From NCBI GenBank assembly GCA_905221605.1, contig CAJNDS010002151.1, positions 60,001-124,000 on the forward strand: a stretch of DNA of 64,000 nucleotides, read 5' to 3'. Below the pieces are notes generated by a model. That model searched no databases. It was not told the DNA's origin and saw nothing but the letters and a program-made list of their open reading frames with translations. Of this stretch, positions 61,977 through 64,000 are shown piece by piece; the stretch's first letter is position 1; every line of letters begins with the position of its first letter. The stretch comes from Symbiodinium natans (lineage: Eukaryota > Sar > Dinophyceae > Suessiales > Symbiodiniaceae). The translations under genes and the position numbers were made by a program.

Positions 61977-63683
61977 GACCAGTGGATCCCGTGCGGTCTG
62001 CTCGTGGGTGATCCGCGAATGTCAGGAACTGTTGCATCGGAAACCGTGTGTTCAACCTTTAACATAGCCGTCTCCGCAAGAGTTCTTTCAGCCAGGCTAG
62101 CAGCTATCATTATTATATACTTGGGCACTTGGGCCCAAAAGTCCCTGTACAGGAGGTACTTTCAGGCCTAAGCAGTCCCTGTTTCGGTACATGGACCCTA
62201 AACCCTAAACCCTAAACCCTAAGATCCTGGCTACTCGTGTCCCAAGCCGTGAGGCTTTGCAAGAGCGGGCGTAGTCCGGGGACTCAGCGGACGAATGGGT
62301 GCGGAGACGTGGGTCGGTCGTCCATGTGTCTCTCCCAAAACCCGCGGTTTAGGGTTCAGGGTTTAGGGTTTAGGGTCTAGGGCTTAGGGTTTAGGGTTGA
62401 GGGTTAGGGTTTATTAGGGTTCAGGGCAGACATCACATCCGGAGCGGAGGCCCGACAGAACGCACATGTCATAACATGTCATGTGTTTTCTGTGTTGGTG
62501 GGGTGCCTCTCTCTCCTAAACCCGACCTAAATCCTCTCTCTCCCTCCCTCCCTCCCTCGCCTGCCATCCCTCGAGTACCTATATCGCACGTACTTGGGCT
62601 TTAAAGGGGTTGCCATATGGGCCCAGGCATATACTACATAATCTTACATAAGTGCCTGGGCCCTTAAACCCTAAACCCTAAACCCTAGAGCCCTAAACCC
62701 TGTGAACGCTGTGAGGTCTCACCGCAGACTTTACGGTGAAGTCGGACCCGTACCCCCGGAGAACTCTTGCAAAGAAGTTGTGCCAGGCGCCACCCTCAGG
62801 GTCCATGTACCTACATAGGGTTTAGGGTTTAGGGTTTAGGGTTTAGGGTTTAGGGTTTAGGGTCCATGTACCTAAATAGGGACTACTTGGGCCTTCAAGT
62901 ACCTCCTGCTTAGCGACTTTGGGGCCCCAAGTATATATTCATGAGGTACATGGACCCTTCAGGCCAGGGAGTCGCTGTTGTTTTTGATTTTGTGTTGCTT
63001 CGGGCATGCGAAGCTGAAAAGTCGATCTACTTGCCCCGTTCATTTTGTATTAGAGTAGGTATAACCTTTATAACTTTTTGGGGGTCTCATCTTCCCTTCA
63101 CCTTTCCCAAAGGTTAACCTGAAGTTCCCCTAGGATACTGGACAAATAAGTTGCCCCGTTCCAGCTCAAACTGTGGGGTTTAGGGTTTAGGGTTTAGGGT
63201 TTAGGGTTTAGGGTTTAGGGTTTAGGGGACCCTCTAAACCACTCTCCAAAACCCGTCAGTCCTGCCCGATAACCTTGGCTACACTAATCGTCAGCCCCGA
63301 ACGCGAAACCCACAATCACCAAGACCTGGACCCTGTGTACCATTCCTGCTGTCTACACGCAAATGTATATGCAGGTGTGTGTGTATATATATATAAGTAC
63401 ATGCCTAGTTAGACAGGTCTACGCTGATAAAGGCCAAAGCAAGCATTTTCATACATCTGGTACATACAGACGGCATGCCATTTTGCAATACTAGATTTCC
63501 CCACCGCTCACTTGTAGAACTTTGGTCGTTTTTGCCTAGCCTTTGGAAGAGTGGTCTTGGGTCGCTTTAGACCTAACCCTAAACCCTAAACCCTAAACCC
63601 TAACCCCTAACCCCTAACCCCTAACCCCTAACCTTGATCCTGTCGTCCAGCCAGTGGGGCGCGTTGAGGAAGGGATGTTTTGA
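61977..63683 (+). CDS. multi-exon gene with a six-exon fully phased 3' end
   Basis: Chain: 62728-62800 (LYGEVGPVPPENSCKEVVPG), 62963-63046 (ARESLLFLILCCFGHAKLKS), 63151-63177 (LPRSSSNCG), 63260-63374 (SCPITLATLIVSPERETHNH), 63470-63513 (MPFCNTRFPHRSL) and 63651-63683 (PVGRVEEGMF, TGA). All phases agree and donors are GTCC, GTATT, GTTTAG, GTGTG and GTAG. Earlier exons: 61977-about 62118 (DQWIPCGLLVGDPRMSGTVA), 62288-62346 (EWVRRRGSVVHVSLPKPA) and about 62427-62520. SLLFLILCCFG could be a membrane segment. The function is unknown. Confidence 0.7.
62801..62962 (+). mobile_element. family C element as an exact intron (copy 5)
   Basis: The intron is 162 bp: CTCAGG|GTCCATGTACCT to GGTACATGGACCCTTCAG|G. 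A six-unit TTTAGGG array lies inside (62818-62858), followed by a second copy of the left end (GGTCCATGTACCTAAATAGG). Flanking exons join in phase 0. Confidence 0.9.
63042..63150 (+). mobile_element. family B element with 11-bp target duplication (copy 4)
   Basis: TTGCCCCGTTC stands at 63031-63041 and again at 63151-63161, exactly flanking the element. Left end GTATTAGAGTAGGTATAACC, right end GATACTGGACAAATAAG. The donor is GTATTAG and the acceptor ATAAG. Confidence 0.85.
63177..63228 (+). repeat. (TTTAGGG)n array starting on a donor
   Basis: Exon 63151-63177 ends GTGGG|GTTTAGGG. Seven perfect heptamers form the start of the intron to 63259. Confidence 0.9.
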
Positions 63684-63732
63684 AGCGTAGTGCTCGCCAG
63701 CAGGAAGGCCTCAACACCTCAGGGACTGGGCA

Positions 63733-63840
63733 GTCAACCTTTAGCCTTTTTGGTTTAGGGTTTAGGGTTTAGGGTTTAGGGTTTAGGGTTTAGGGTTTAG
63801 GGATCGTACTGAAAAAGGTTAACCTTTTTTTGTGGGCTAG
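63733..63840 (+). mobile_element. family B element carrying a telomeric array (copy 5)
   Basis: CAGTCAACCTTTAGCC at the left and GTTAACCTTTTTTTGTGGGC with a final TAG at the right. Eight TTTAGGG units (63753-63802) interrupt it. The following sequence GGCATTCAGCCCCGAAGG resembles GATATTCAGCCCTGACTG after copy 3, so the same kind of exon may follow both. Confidence 0.7.
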
Positions 63841-64000
63841 GGCATTCAGCCCCGAAGGCGCTCAACCCTGAACGCTACCTTTACTGTACCCGAAGGTGTG
63901 AAGGCACCTCCATGCAGGTGTTGAGGGCATCTGACAGGGAACTAGGAGGATTTAGGTCGTCAGAAGAAAAGTGAGCCTGTAAACCCTAAACCCTTTAGGG
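63841..64000. other. window end, possible exons of the next gene
   Basis: Lies beyond the TGA at 63683 and the family B element. The segment 63841-63870 (AFSPEGAQP) may be an exon. The window ends in a short CCCTAAA/TTTAGGG junction. Confidence 0.3.

Noticed and set aside
1-64000. The window as a chromosome end (telomere or subtelomere)
   Set aside because: Arrays are short, occur in both orientations and lie between phase-compatible exons across the window; no terminal array is present.

Overview
The window reads as nuclear DNA of a dinoflagellate, or a very close alveolate relative. Three things in the sequence point there: a plant/alveolate-type telomeric heptamer (TTTAGGG) scattered through the whole interior; genes cut into very short exons (about 14-200 nt) joined by introns with GT, GC and apparently GA donors and AG|G acceptors; and long runs of genes on one strand. 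No bacterial operons, tRNA, rRNA or CRISPR array were recognised. Because exons are so small, long uninterrupted reading frames are mostly misleading here. The gene models below come from reading splice sites and codon phase by eye, so exon ends are good to a few bases at best and most proteins are unnamed.

Layout. 392-2593 (-): multi-exon gene. 3478-6392 (+): multi-exon gene. 6835-8486 (-): the best gene of the window, a complete six-exon, 160-residue secreted cysteine-rich protein. 8971-18706 (+): a run of exons from several genes. 18.85-20.25 kb: AT-rich stretch where the rightward run meets leftward genes. 20.26-31 kb: mostly (-) genes plus long duplications and a 135-bp satellite. 31.4-34.3 kb: three further satellites, ending in a striking palindromic 9-bp repeat. 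34.45-63.7 kb: about a dozen consecutive (+) genes, several with full chains of phase-compatible exons ending in a stop.

The main discovery is about introns. Wherever the (TTTAGGG)n arrays and a set of short terminal-inverted-repeat (TIR) elements can be placed relative to exons, they are the introns. A G-rich telomeric array supplies its own 5' splice site (GTTTAG) and 3' splice site (TTTAG); at least ten exons end directly on such an array. Several TIR families (called A, B, C, F here, with less complete E, G, K, M) carry the donor in the left terminal repeat and the acceptor in the right one. In several cases the intron is bounded by a direct repeat of 11-33 bp containing an AG|G site, as expected if a piece of DNA was inserted with target-site duplication and spliced from birth. 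Telomeric arrays also sit inside some TIR elements, so insertions are nested. The arrays are nearly absent from 18.9-34.5 kb, the region between the two rightward gene runs.

The proteins mostly cannot be named. One is a signal-peptide cysteine-rich protein; one has a signal-peptide-like start at 36405; others look like helical-repeat, small basic nuclear, or beta-rich modular proteins. No joint pathway can be claimed.
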